Below, piece after piece: positions 10,141-21,745 of a DNA stretch of 64,000 bases (position 1 is its first letter; every line of letters starts with the position of its first letter). The stretch covers positions 697,667 through 761,666 of the forward strand of contig NC_011669.1 of NCBI RefSeq assembly GCF_000150955.2, read 5' to 3'. Under the pieces are notes generated by a model that saw only the letters and a program-made list of their open reading frames with translations, searched no databases and had not been told where the DNA came from. A program made the translations under genes and the position numbers. The stretch comes from Phaeodactylum tricornutum CCAP 1055/1 (Eukaryota > Bacillariophyta > Bacillariophyceae > Surirellales > Neidiaceae).

Positions 10141-11223
10141 ATGTCGACACCTCTATTGAGCAGAATCAATCGCCCAGGAGGACACGGGAAAATCACCAAA
10201 CTACACTGTAGCGAGGACGGCGTTGTGGACAGCTTAGATGTCAAATACACAGTTTCTGGCGGATTTGATACGTCTTTGGACCCCGATCTAGTGAAGATCT
10301 ACGAAGAACTTGATCGAAGCGGTCGTAAACGTCGCTCGAGAGAAGTATTTACGGTATCAGGGAATAAGGAAAATTTGAAAGGGAAAAAAGCTGAGAAAAC
10401 GAAAAAGACCAAGAGAGATTCCTTCAGTACTCCTGGGACTCAACAGAGCGACGCAAGGAAGCCCAGCTGCAAACGAATTCGGAAATTGACTAAGACTTCC
10501 AAGCGAAAAACTTTGGTGCCGGTTCCGGTTACCGATGACAATAGCAACACACCACACGGAAAGGACCCCGTGCCTAAATCGATTTCGTTCCGTCCTCAAC
10601 CTGCCTTAATTGTGTCTCCCTTACCTCTGGAAGGATCTGACAGTCTGCCCCAACGAACTTATATGTTGTCTAATTCGAAGCAGCTCCAAGACGAATCTCC
10701 GATTTCGAAGTTGTCCGTCGACAGCTCGGGTGACGGAGAAGCCGACGTGCAGCAGACGATCCTAAGACTAAGCCCCCGAAGTCGAGCTCTTCCTACAACT
10801 TTACGCAGCAACCAAAATTCGAGGGCCGAAAAAGTAGTCGCACATCCAGACAAACGGCCAAAGCTTTTGATCCAGCGCGCGGCTAATTTTAGCAAGCCTC
10901 TTCGGAAAGTTTACGATGACCAAGTCCAAGACGCGAAGAAGTTTGTTTCGGAACTTGTTCAAGTGAATGCAGAAGAAACCTTCACAAAAAACTCGCCAAC
11001 AGAAAACCCAGAGAAGACCGAAAAGCGATCTCTCTTCTTTGCAAAACTAACTGATTTGTTGCAAAGCAACGACGGTATGGTTGCGCGTGACGCGCTGCTG
11101 CAAGAAATACAAGGCGTCAGGCCGGTAGAACGGTTCTCGTCTGCAGAGGTGGAAGAATACATTGCCGCTCTCGTCGACGACAACAAGGTAATGCAAAGCG
11201 ATGGTCTCCTTTTTATGATCTAG
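10141..11223 (+). CDS. basic nuclear-type protein with N-terminal Tudor-like motif and C-terminal winged-helix-like segment
   Basis: A 360-residue intronless frame. Residues 8-45 (INRPGGHGKITKLHCSEDG, then VDVKYTVSGG-like sequence) resemble the short barrel motif seen in Tudor-like and chromatin-reader modules of stramenopile proteins. Residues 60-260 are disordered, Ser/Thr/Pro-rich and strongly basic, with clusters such as GKKAEKTKKTKR that look like nuclear localisation signals. The last 75 residues are folded. FFAKLTDLLQSNDGMVARD leads to RFSSAEVEEYIAALVDDNKV and ends MQSDGLLFMI, which looks like the winged-helix tail of MCM-type replication proteins. A role on chromatin or in replication is inference. 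No AAA+ core is present, so it is not an MCM itself. Confidence 0.6.
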   Translation: MSTPLLSRINRPGGHGKITKLHCSEDGVVDSLDVKYTVSGGFDTSLDPDLVKIYEELDRSGRKRRSREVFTVSGNKENLKGKKAEKTKKTKRDSFSTPGTQQSDARKPSCKRIRKLTKTSKRKTLVPVPVTDDNSNTPHGKDPVPKSISFRPQPALIVSPLPLEGSDSLPQRTYMLSNSKQLQDESPISKLSVDSSGDGEADVQQTILRLSPRSRALPTTLRSNQNSRAEKVVAHPDKRPKLLIQRAANFSKPLRKVYDDQVQDAKKFVSELVQVNAEETFTKNSPTENPEKTEKRSLFFAKLTDLLQSNDGMVARDALLQEIQGVRPVERFSSAEVEEYIAALVDDNKVMQSDGLLFMI

Positions 11224-11393
11224 TTTGGTACGAATATAGCTTACAACGATAGCTTCCAACGTTACCAGCAGTACAGCTAGCTCTTATCCTATGTTTAAAA
11301 TGTATCTAGTGCAGAGAACTGTGAAGACTTGGCTTTACTCTTATATTTTGTGAAAGCATAAGGATTGGAAGAACCGAAATCGAAGAGAATCGC

Positions 11394-11900
11394 TTACTCT
11401 TCACGATCCACAAATTGCGAAGGATCGAAACCTGGAATCGGCGGGGTCCACACTGGCAAATTTCGCCACAGAGGAGGGCTCTTAGTATCAGTTTTCAATG
11501 CTTCCTCTCGAAGCTTGGTGCCCTTAGGCAGCATATTGAGGGCGTGCTGCTTAATGTGAATTTTGCACGTCAAATCGTGGTCAATCTCGTTATGCCGCTC
11601 AAAGCTTCCTATCACATAGTTTCGCCCAATCTGGTAGCGCCGCGCTTTTTCTGCATCATCTATAGGAGGCTCTTTACTAGAAGGTGCATCAAGGGCTGCA
11701 AGCACAAGGTCCAACTCTCGACTGCGGGCCGATTCCGTTTGTTGGCCAGTGCCCTTTTTCTTCTTTTTCGCTTTTACAACGCGTTGTTTCGGGCCATCGG
11801 GATCGCTGAAGCATCGCACTTGCGTCGCACCTGCTACAGGAACTAGCAATCGACTCGGCGATAAAGTCACAATGCTCCGTATTCCCGCGGTGTATAGCAT
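11394..11900 (-). CDS. mitochondrial protein, possible large-subunit ribosomal protein mL40
   Basis: A 168-residue intronless frame. The first 30 residues (MLYTAGIRSIVTLSPSRLLV) are rich in Arg, Ser and Leu and lack acidic residues; the R-C-F-S at 29-32 resembles a matrix-protease site, so a mitochondrial presequence is likely. A lysine-rich block (VVKAKKKKKG) follows. The conserved-looking core is YQIGRNYVIGSFERHNEIDH, then LREEALKTD and a terminal WTPPIPGFDP. The order E-A-L-K-x-D followed by TPPIPG resembles the C-terminal part of mitoribosomal protein mL40. That match is from memory and modest, so the assignment is tentative. Confidence 0.55.
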   Translation of the reverse strand: MLYTAGIRSIVTLSPSRLLVPVAGATQVRCFSDPDGPKQRVVKAKKKKKGTGQQTESARSRELDLVLAALDAPSSKEPPIDDAEKARRYQIGRNYVIGSFERHNEIDHDLTCKIHIKQHALNMLPKGTKLREEALKTDTKSPPLWRNLPVWTPPIPGFDPSQFVDREE

Positions 11901-13578
11901 CTTGTTGAAGCGTCTCGTGCCTTTTGAAGGCCGACTATGTGTGCAAAGGGATAGCGTTGTTGCACGTTGGCCGGAGTTGCTGATCCATTTTCTAATAGTG
12001 TCGTCCGTACGTCGTCCAAAGACGTACCGCTAAGTTGTCTTCGTCGACCGAAACGAAGCTGGATAGCAAGATAGCTTTGCCGGTGCCTCACAATAATCCG
12101 GAAGGGAGCGACAAACACATGTCAAGATTGGCATTCAAGTGTGACATGTCCGGCAGAAAGCGACATGTCGCATGAAGATGAAAGGAGCGAGCTCTCATCT
12201 CGAGCAGAATTTATTATGTTCGATGAGGTTTGGGATATGATCATCCTATGAAAGAAGATAACGGATTGAATGTAAGACATAAAGAAGTGAAGAATGTGTA
12301 CATCGCAAAAGCGATGTAAATACGGAAGATTAGCGATCAAACAGCGAGGTTTGAGAGCAAACAGAACTAGTGAAAAGTAAAATAAAGACCACAACAACAA
12401 GCACTGTCAGTAGTGAAAGAGTAGATCGAACGTGAAGGAGAAATAAGAGGAAATCTATTTATTACGTCTCTGTTGTCAGCTAGTCTCTAAGACAGTCAAA
12501 AGATCTGAAGAAACCGGAGTTTTCAACAAACACAGAGAAGCACTTTCTGTTAGGGATGACGATTGTATCCTTTTAACTCGGTACTCTATTAATTTGCAAG
12601 GTTTCATTAAAATAGTTTGTACAAGCGTTGCTATCCCAAATCTTTCTAGAGCTAGGACGCCAATGAGGTTGCCGTCAAAAGCCCATAGCTCGGACTGACT
12701 ATGAAAATCATTGTTCATCTGCGCAGCGGCCGACACCTAAGCTTGCTGTCGACGTATGATCATCGCTAGGGCAGGAAATGTTGTCGATTGCGATATCGTT
12801 TACACGAGATGGCATGTACAATGCAAAACAATTGATTTCAATCCGACCTCCTTTGGTCATCCTTTCCAGTCTATGTTATTCGCTGCCAAAATGCTGTGTT
12901 GCTAGGAAACTTTATCCTTTGGGGACATAATGCGTTCCGGATTGTTGTCGAGCGGATTTATGCCTAGTCCTAGTTCCATCGAGTACGTCTTTGTTGCGTA
13001 GGCTCGCAATGATATCGCTGACTGTGAATGGATATTGCTCAGAGGCGAGGTATATGTATCTTTGGATTCTTTTCCAGACATCGTTTCCACTAGCATCAAG
13101 GCGCATGCATGGCGTCTATTTTCTATTTCCTCCTGTTCCTACCGGTGTCGATGCTTTGTTCAAGTATAGACGCTGATGTCCGGGACAAGTTATGCAAGTT
13201 TTATCTCCGGAATGACTGTACTACTTCCTATTGTTGGTTATCGCGACGCTGACGGCGATTGGCATAACAACGACGAACAAAAAAAACCCGGTTTTCATGA
13301 TAAGCTTTTGGCTGAGAAAATGGTGCTATATTGATTGGCAAGAAGGAGGATATCATTGGCGTGCGTGTGCTGCTGCGCTATGGCGAGTCGTCGTACGAAA
13401 AAGTCGTCGAAAGAAAACAAATCTTCTACGGTACGACTGGCCAATTGATACTCGTCACGAGGCTTACCAATCTCGAAAACACACGACACCCTGGGTGGTA
13501 AATATGAAGTCAAGTGAAAGTGCGCCGCGCAGTGGAAAACCGTAAACCCACAAATTAGCTGGTGTAGCGTTTTCGGAC
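11901..13578. other. long intergenic stretch, no supported gene
   Basis: Upstream of the mL40-like gene and downstream of FIG4. Open frames of up to about 100 codons occur on both strands but overlap each other and show no domain, targeting signal or consistent composition. It contains the paired GACATGTC palindromes at 12143-12169. Confidence 0.5.
12143..12169. promoter_or_regulatory. paired 8-bp palindromes
   Basis: GACATGTC, a perfect palindrome, occurs at 12143-12150 and again at 12162-12169, where it widens to CGACATGTCG. The centres are 19 bp apart, about two helical turns, some 250 bp upstream of the start at 11900. This looks like a possible dimer-binding site; no factor can be named. 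Confidence 0.3.
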
Positions 13579-16500
13579 TTAGCTCAACGTATCGAACACA
13601 ATACTTTCTAGTCGACACTCCTTTGTTGTCGATTGCGATCCGCTCCAAGTATCAACGCCAACCCCATTCAAAACAAGAAATTTGTTGTCTTTGCGAGCGA
13701 ACATATCTATTGAAAACAGAAGCGACATAAGGGAAGGTCCAAGAAGGAACAAGCCCTTTTTTGCAAATTAAACGAGCAAAACTCTTACCATCGTTTATTT
13801 GCTCAAATTCGAAAGGAACTTGCCGCCAGCATGCATTTTTGACAAGGGAAGGAGATGAGGGTTTTGAATATTTTGACATCGCAATTCCCAAAAAGATCGC
13901 TTTCTTCACTAGGGCATCGTCGCTATGCACAGCATCCCCTGCAACCAGTGGTGTCTTCGTTGCATGAGCTGTTGCCTGCTCACCAGTAATGAAATTCATT
14001 TCTGCCTCAGACAGTTCTGACCAATCGTCGAAAAGCGAGCAGTAAAGTCTCATCGAAGATTCGGTGGTTAAGTCACTTCGTATGCATCTCTTCTCTGGAA
14101 TAGCAACTACTTCGTTGTATTGGTGTTCTGCCCTTACCAGGCTGTTCCAATCTGCAACAGCCGTATCCTTTACTCCAACAGAATAAAGATGTCGTCGTTT
14201 CAATTCGTCATTTACCATCGCATGCCCATTGTCGGAAAAATGACTCAATGCATTGAACTGCTCGAGAATAGATGTAGCCACTTCCATGGCAGAATCTTCC
14301 TGCTCAAGTCCGCGATATGGACCGGACAGAATAGTCTGATTCAGGTGAGCAGATTCAGCAAGCTAAGAGCAGGGACAAGCACATGTCAGGAAACGAAGCA
14401 AGAGGCTTGGGCGTCGACAGAGGCATACCTACCTGACGGATACCACCGACATCATCTGCTTTTAAAGAAAATGGATGCAGAAAAAGCTTATATTCTTCTT
14501 CGGCTGCCTTCTTTTTAGGGAAGCGCATCCCCTCAAGGAGATCAGGCGACGGCTCAACGTATTGACTGTACTCTGGAGGAGTGCAAGCGCTGCTCATCTG
14601 TGAAAGCTTGAGGAAATCGGTTTTCCTGGTCTGGTTTGCAACATCTCGGTTGTGGTGTTCAACAAATCTTTTCAGGTTGGGATCAACAGCTGGAGCGTAT
14701 CCATACTTAACGGTGTATCTACCGAGGGTTGAAGACCGTGTTGTCTCCATCCCGGCAGTTGACTCACTTGGCTGTCTCGCCGATTCGACACACTTGGAAG
14801 ATATGACTCGCCTCAAATAGCACAATCCTCCATCGCTGCTAGCATCATCGGTATGTTGTGCAGAGTGTGCGCGTCGAACTGGAGTAGCCCAGCTTCTTGC
14901 AAAAAAACGATCAAATTGTGCTATCTTGTCAGGCTGATATAGCCGCTCGAATCTCGGAGGAAGTAAAGACTCAACTTGTTCTCGGGATAGCTTCATCCAC
15001 ATTCGTTGTTGAATGTTTGATTGCAAAGCACGCTTCCACCATAAAGAAAGAGTCTTGTGCTGCATTTTTAGGCGATTCCGTACCATCTTTACGCGTCGAG
15101 TCTCTTCCGCCTCAACTTTTCTAGCACTATTTCTCTCCGTATGGGCAGGTATCTCACCTTTTCTTTGCGTCCCAATATTAACTCCAAATGCCCTCTGGTA
15201 GTTTTTCATTGTATAGTTGGTACCCCTGCCCTCTTTGCTGTGAAAGTTGTGTAAATAGTAGTCTGTCTCCAATTCCCAAAGAGGTACAGAGTGACGAAAA
15301 GGCAAATAAAACCCAAGAAATAAGTTCCTGTCCCGTAAAAGAAGTTAGCAAACGCTGGGGACTCCATATGCATTGACCTGCTCTACGTACATTGCGTCTT
15401 GTTTCAATCTGTCCGTAAAAGCGTTGCTGTAATATCTGCGAATCGACGTCAAGAGCTCTTTGTGCTAGGTAATGAATGCAGCTGTTAGTACTGCGGGCGA
15501 GAAATTCGAGATCTAATCCGCACTTGTACCTACCTTGCCAATAGCCATTGTCGATTCTGATCGATCAGCTGTCACCTTCTTATGTGCTTCAGAGCCGCCA
15601 TATTGCAGCGCAATGCTGTCACCGATGTCCACATACATGTCTATTAGAACGCGAACAATATTTGAAGTGGGATCAAGCTTCGTTTGCGAACGGATACCCA
15701 TGACTATGAGCTGCTGTGCCATTGCTTCTACGCCTGCACTAAACTGTGCAACGTTTGTTCGATCAAGACAGCTTTTTGATACCCAAAAAATATCAAAAAA
15801 GAATTAGTCAACAGTTTTTGTACGTGGAGTGCCACAACGTGAGATTTACTTACTCGATACAGTTGGTTCGAAGTACGCCGGTCTGTTCCATAGGAAAAGC
15901 TGGAACACCCAAACAATCCGTCAAACGAGCAGCTCCTTCACCGTCCTTCACAGTGAACGGCTCAATAAATCCACCGTCGACAATTTTCCATTTAGGCGAC
16001 GAGCAAAAAAACCCCGTCTGGTTTACGGCCCACGTTGATACCTCGTTCAAAGATGTGCTTACATCCAAGTTACGGTGTTTACTAGTGTGAGAGTAATCCA
16101 GCGCGCAATACCGAATTTTGTGTCGTTCATCTTCAATTGTGTTGTTGATGAAGTCAACAGCATGTCTGTACTCATTTCCAACTCTTACTTCTCGCTCTCG
16201 CTTTTCACTTTGTTTTACCAGATCAAGAACAAGAATTGGACTTGAGTAACGTATCATCAAATCCTCAAAGTGAAGCCTGCTGGCAGTGTAAGAGGGATCG
16301 ACGCGATTCAATTCGATGGGCGGCTTTGGCATAGTAACGCTACTTTCTTGGGTCCAAAAAGTTGGAATTGATCCACGAACTTGAAGATAGGAGCAAAATA
16401 CACCAGAAGAAGGCGATTTAGACTCGTCGTGTAGAATCTGTTCATGCTCGACATCGTTGGCCACCTTTCCTTGTTCGCTGGCTCCACGCTTCAAATATCT

Positions 16501-17680
16501 GGTTCCTGCAAAATGCCGAGACCGTCGGGCAATCAATGCCAAGTTCAAAGATCGCCCGTAGTCGTTGATTTTGCGCTGAACAAAGGCCCCATGGATGATT
16601 GGCACCATCCATTGATACCTAGTCAGTGAATGCAAACAGCCTTCGAACTCCTTCGTCAAGAAATGGTTCCACGCATACAGATCCTTAAATGGAGGAGGAG
16701 GGAAAGGTTTTGTCGTAGTAGCGAGGAAATTCTCTTGTAAGCTCCTAGTCAAGTCTGTATAGAGTTGAGGCGCCCGTGATTTGTTTTTGACATTTACCAT
16801 GCACAAACTTACCATATGTATACGAGAAGAAAAAGGATTTGGACAAGTCAACGACTTGGTAAAGCCCTTGATACCGTAATTCGGCAATTTCTCGGTTCGT
16901 CAGGCCCAATCCCACGCTGCGCTTTCCACGGTTCCACATCGACAAAAGAACGGAAGACGGATCGAGATCCTCTGATCCTGATGAACTTCGTTCAGAGGGC
17001 TTCAACGGAACTGTCTCGGTATTTTTTATTGTATAGATGCCGTTGCCACCAATGCTTCCCACCTTTGCCCGTTTTGTAATCAGAGTCAAGTAGTAGCAGT
17101 CCAGAAAGCGGATGAAGCCCACAATTCCGTACGCTTTCACAATGGGCTTTAAACCCCCGCTGCGACCTCTGGACACCGCACCAGGAGTTCCTCCTATTTG
17201 AGTTGATAGATTGCCGTCGTGAATCATGTCGAGCATATCCTGGATCTCCTCCTGTGTATAGATGTTGGGATCCTCAGTAACAAATTCAGACAAAGCACGA
17301 AGCGTTGGCTTGGCCGTATGGTGGTTTTCTGCCATAGCAGACTGCAATGTGCCATCGTTTGAAAGGAGTGAATCGTTGAGTTTTCTGGAAGTTGTATGCG
17401 CGGACGAAGATTGCTGAGGCGCACGTTCAATTAGAGTGCGATCAATCTTGATGATACGGTATGCTGTGTTAAGCTTATTGCTTCCAACCACATAGTAGCA
17501 CTGATTGGTACTAAACAATTCAAACCTTTCCAGTCTACCAACATATGGCTCTAGGGACGGCTCTGCGAGATCATAGGTCGCATTTTTCTGACGTTGTGTA
17601 TCGTCTTTTGCCAGTTCAGAAAGATGGCGTGGGCCAGTTTGCGATGATTTTCTTTCGACCTCTGCGGATGTGGTTGACAT
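13579..17680 (-). CDS. FIG4: FIG4-type Sac-domain phosphoinositide 5-phosphatase
   Basis: Seven exons read cleanly in phase: 16813-17680, 15854-16754, 15534-15771, 15391-15455, 14433-15327, 13789-14335 and 13579-13706, giving about 1213 residues. Introns are 58-119 bp with GTAAGT-like donors. The Sac domain starts near residue 30 (LERFELFSTNQCYYVVGSNK) and includes YTYDLTRSLQENF. The catalytic loop NCIDCLDRTN (C-x5-R-T) is rebuilt across the exon 2/3 junction. VPLWELETDYYLHN and YYSNAFTD place it with FIG4 rather than Sac1, and there is no C-terminal membrane anchor. FIG4 dephosphorylates PI(3,5)P2 in the PIKfyve/VAC14 complex on endolysosomal membranes. The last junction is the least certain: without it the protein reads on to a stop at 13652. 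Confidence 0.88.
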
Positions 17681-18144
17681 TGCGATACCTTGCTGAGCAC
17701 AGGTATAGCTTTCACAACGTGCCAGTTATGGAGATGACTTTCCTTGCGTCCGTGATGAGAATGGTGTGGCGTGAAAGATTTGTCTTATGGAAATACCGTG
17801 TTGACTCGTGAGAATCACTCGACGAATGCAAGTGTCGTGTGAGCTATATTTTACGTGACATTAAAATATAAGCGACCGGCGAGAAGGAATCTGCCAGTGA
17901 ATTGATGTGACAACAAATCCAAAAGTAAGCACAGCTTGCTCGTGGAATTTTTTGCAGTCGAGACAATAGCTACAAAGTCAAGAGACTGACCAAAGCTATT
18001 CGTCGTTCGGTATACACTTATTTACATTCACAGTCAATACAAAAGACGCTGAAATTCGCTAGTTTTATTCCCCGCTGCCAACACTAGCATCGTCCCAGTC
18101 TCGGGTGAAAAAGCGGATGCAAACTTACAGGTGAAAAAGTTTTT
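17681..18144. other. intergenic, FIG4 upstream region
   Basis: Lies between FIG4 and the next gene on the same strand. A/T-rich in the middle; no element recognised. Confidence 0.5.
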
Positions 18145-19275
18145 CTACGGCCACGGTGGCGCTGGGTGGCCGTAGGAATCACGGCGATAGCCAGATGGCG
18201 CTCGTGATTCCTTTACTTCCTCTTCTGTATCGCTCGCCAATAACTCCCCATTGAACAAATCGAACTCCGTAGCGTGCTCTTGAATCTCCCCTAAAAGGCT
18301 TGATGCCGTAGAAGTGTCTCGGTTTTGAACCCGTGCTGGCCGGGTAGCCACGCGTGGGTTGATGCGTTCGTGAAGAAAAGACGGAAGCGGCGGACGCGCT
18401 GGAAAGCCAGAATAGTGTGTTGGCGTATAAGTGCCTGGGTGGTCGTATGAATAAGGATATTGGGGAGGACTGTATACAGTGGGGGTGTGGGGAGCATACC
18501 CTTGACGCGGATATGCTGTCGGTTGTTGTTCCGAGTGTTGGGAGTAGCGGCTCCGCTTGCGTGAACCCACTGCAAGAGGAGTAGGGGGTGGCAAAGACGA
18601 CGCTATACACTGTAGTGTAGGAGTAGGCTGCATTTCAGCGTATGCTCTAGAGGCAGAGTCTCTCGAACGCGATGCTGTCACCAGACGAGGCTGCGTATCT
18701 CGTTCTTCGTCGTAGCCAATATCGCCACTTCCCGTTATCTCAGGCAACCCAGCAACAGCGTCCCGCAATACCTGGCTAGCTTTCTCCCTCGCAAACTCGT
18801 CGCCTACATCTTCCCACTCTGAATTGTCAGAATTTCTCTTCATAAACCTAAACATTGCAATTATATTTAATGCATCATTCATTTGGTTAGTTTTGAGAAA
18901 TGTATCAGAACAGGAAATCTGAATGCCGCGACACTCGTACCTCGCTGGTGGATCAAGTTCTCTCATCTGCCGTACCAGTTTTCGAGAAATGCTTGACTTC
19001 CCTTTCTTCGTCGATCTCCGGTAGTTTTCCGCCTCCACCCGAGCCATCTCTCGTAGCTTTTCATTCCCCAGAGCCTGATTGTTCTTGCCGCCTCGTCCCA
19101 ACAAGACATCGTGCTCATGGGGCTGAAGGATGCTACCTCGACGGGACATGAGCTGCTCTCCCTTGAGCTTTCCCACATTAAAGCCTCTGGCTTTAAAAAT
19201 GGATGCCTTCCCTTTGGGGAATTCGAAATATTGGTTTTCCGGTGAAGGCGGACTCACGTATGGATTAGAGTGCAT
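18145..19275 (-). CDS. DUF6824-domain protein (diatom type)
   Basis: Two exons, 18941-19275 and 18145-18847, joined across a 93-bp intron (GTACGAG...TTTAG) to give 345 residues. The domain begins HEHDVLLGRGGKNNQALGNE and continues with the helical YRRSTKKGKSSISRKLVRQM. The splice joins DPPAR to FMKRNSDNSEWEDVGDEFA and REKASQVLRDAV. This is the DUF6824 pattern I know mainly from diatom genomes, where it occurs in many copies. Its basic helices and the nuclear look of family members suggest DNA binding, but that is inference. The second half is disordered, with Pro/Tyr/Ser-rich repeats such as TPTVYSPPQYPYSYDHPGTY that could be an activation region. A double-domain relative lies at 47762-49249. 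Confidence 0.8.
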   Translation of the reverse strand: MHSNPYVSPPSPENQYFEFPKGKASIFKARGFNVGKLKGEQLMSRRGSILQPHEHDVLLGRGGKNNQALGNEKLREMARVEAENYRRSTKKGKSSISRKLVRQMRELDPPARYECRGIQISCSDTFLKTNQMNDALNIIAMFRFMKRNSDNSEWEDVGDEFAREKASQVLRDAVAGLPEITGSGDIGYDEERDTQPRLVTASRSRDSASRAYAEMQPTPTLQCIASSLPPPTPLAVGSRKRSRYSQHSEQQPTAYPRQGYAPHTPTVYSPPQYPYSYDHPGTYTPTHYSGFPARPPLPSFLHERINPRVATRPARVQNRDTSTASSLLGEIQEHATEFDLFNGELLASDTEEEVKESRAPSGYRRDSYGHPAPPWP

Positions 19276-21226
19276 CTACAAGTCAGCCATGGCCATAATA
19301 CAAGACAAAGCAACGCGTGAGGTGTGCGTTTACGGGCGCGGGACAAAACTATGTGGTGGGAATCAAATAACGAGCACATCTCCGCGGGGTGAAAACATTT
19401 TTCCGTTACTTAGGTAGCTAATTTTCAGCCCGGTATTCGATAATAATCCTCTCAAGGTGATTTACATAGATTGAATCATGTTGTGATGAAAGGGCTATAA
19501 CTAACTTGCATGTGGGAACATGCACCTTCACTGTTGAGTCGAGCGGCTTTCTATAGAGCTAGGATACCAAAACAGACCGACTTGTAGCCCCGCTGACAAT
19601 GAGGATACTCCTACACAGTACGAAGCTGACCGGTAGAGGGTTGAATGGAAAGCTTCAAGACGAGGACACAACACAGACCGCGAAATGGGACAGAAATTGT
19701 ATCACGACGAAGTACGTACGTTGAAATCGGAGTGGAGAGAACGGGATGTGGCTAGCCTCGTAGACGACAGCTGAAAACGATGAAATCGCGCGGGGGTTAC
19801 GAGAAATAACACGAGCTCTTTTGACTGCTCTTGCCTTTCCCTACTACCGACACTCGTACGACGGTTCCAAGCAACCTTTGCGCCAGGCCATTGCGAAACT
19901 ATTTGACAACACAGATCATTTTGAAAAAACGACATGCTCACCTTTAAAGCGCAGTCTGCCGATGAATTTCTTCGCCACCGCCTTTCTGGATCTAACTTTA
20001 GAACGCAACTGTAGTCCGCGATCTATCAACATCAGACTATGAGCGAAGCTTTGATTCGCTGAAAAGAGTATTTGGAAAAGTGCACCGCAACGACAGTGAG
20101 ACGATGAGATCTTCCTTGGACTACTGACCTATCCCGTGTGATTACCGTTCTTCGTGATGAGGCATGGTACTGAGTATGGACAACTCACGCCGATGCCAGT
20201 TGTCTCGTCTATAGCCCATTCATGTGGGAAACGTACTTGTGACAGAAGGGCTCTTTCTTTGTTTATTTGTCCCACTTTATCCCGAAGCCAATCTTTGTAT
20301 TAGATCTATTCTCTTCCGCTGGAATCCTGAGTGGCTGCCGAAACCGAACGGCTGGTGCTATTTAATGTTTGTCCAAGTGGTGCTGTTTTTCGGCCATCGT
20401 GAACGGACTTCCCGAGTTAAGAAGTATAAAAATCGAAACCAACACTAAATCTATTGGGACATCTTTTCACATATATCCATAGACTCCTTATTTACTTTTC
20501 CTAATGAACTAGATTTCGAGTCGAACCAACAGCAAAACACTAGAGACGATAACTACAGCTGACTAGCCTGCCTCCAGAGAGACTAGGATTTTATCGTGAT
20601 CAAACAACTACTGGCTGTCGTGATGCTTCACATACCATGTGCAAAATATCCAGAACAAAAATACAGAGAATATTTAAAATACAACTTCTTTTCGTGTCAA
20701 AATGCCTCGTTCACAATGGTCCGCGGCCCACACTTGCTAAGCGAGTCACGTGCCGTACGATTGATGCGACGTGGGAAGGTCAAAGTAAAATTTGTCGGAC
20801 GAAACAATACATGTGTAGCCTATTGACAGAAACTGCAAAGCAAGTCATAGGAGACTGGAATCATAGCTTACAGCTGTGGAAATTTAAAAATACCCGTACA
20901 AGTGTGGCTTTGCTTGTGGCCCAAAATTTGCGTTCCCACGGAATCGTTGCATGCCGAAAACTTGATATTCTGCTAATTTATGATCTCGGCTTTTGCATGA
21001 CTCATTTTGATACTCCGAAGAACGACAATCTCCGCTCAAACAAGACTGATAGACAGACGCGGAGTATTTACTCGCAGAATTTACAGTTAACGGTAATTTT
21101 ACATGAACAGTAAGACTGGAAACTGCATGGCAAATGCAATCGCCAACAGTTAGATATCCCGTATTTGGTCATAATGTGCGCAAACAAAGAATCTCTACAC
21201 ATGCAATAGATCGCGCTCGATTGGCC
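19276..21226. other. long intergenic stretch between divergent genes
   Basis: About 1.95 kb between the DUF6824 gene (minus) and a small plastid-type gene (plus). The longest frame is 158 codons (20637-21113, plus), with no family, no targeting signal and a composition unlike the neighbouring genes. The TTACAGTTAA motif occurs at 21081-21090. Nothing else is supported. Confidence 0.5.
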
Positions 21227-21523
21227 ATGATCAAAACAAGATTCCCCATCGCCGTCCTCGCTATGAGTGTCGCTCTGCAGATGACGACTATCAGTGCCTT
21301 CTCTGTGGTCCCAGCCGTTGTTGCGCTTCGAATTCCTTTCGCCATCTCAGGACCAGCTTTCTTGGGCGTAGAAAAGCCGATTCATGACTCTGGAGGTTTA
21401 TCCAACTCTGTAGAAGCGACGCTTGATAGTAGTCTGGCGGAATTCAACGCGAATTGCCAATTTTTTATTGCGGAAGAACGTCGTGATCATTATTACCCTT
21501 ACCTCTCCAACTGTGGTAAGTGA
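21227..21523 (+). CDS. small candidate plastid-targeted protein
   Basis: From the ATG at 21227 the product begins MIKTRFPIAVLAMSVALQMT, a signal peptide, and continues TISAFSVVP. The Phe in ISAF sits where diatom plastid preproteins have their signal-peptide cleavage motif (ASAFAP consensus). The following region is Val/Ala/Pro-rich and lacks acidic residues, like a transit peptide. Unspliced, the protein has 98 residues and ends at a TGA. However, CTGTG/GTAAGTGAG just before that stop is a strong splice donor, so a second exon may follow. I could not settle its acceptor before the convergent gene that ends at 21746. No function can be given; the mature part would be short. Confidence 0.5.
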   Translation: MIKTRFPIAVLAMSVALQMTTISAFSVVPAVVALRIPFAISGPAFLGVEKPIHDSGGLSNSVEATLDSSLAEFNANCQFFIAEERRDHYYPYLSNCGK

Positions 21524-21745
21524 GGTTGGAGAACCCATCCCCCCACCCCCATGCGAGATAGACATACCTTTAGAAAACACCAATAAAAAAAATAGAACAT
21601 ACTATAGAAACTCATTAGGCTCCAATTGATCCTGCATTGACTATTTCTTGATGAAAAATGGGCAACAAAGCAGCGCTTGATGTGTCGCATTTTCTAGTCT
21701 CATGTGGTTTGGCTCTCATATTGCAAAGAAAACGAAATTCATATC

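Noticed and set aside
20637-21113. 158-codon plus-strand frame in the 2-kb intergenic stretch
   Set aside because: No domain, no leader, basic low-information composition and competing frames nearby. Likely chance in an A/T-rich region; RNA-seq would settle it.
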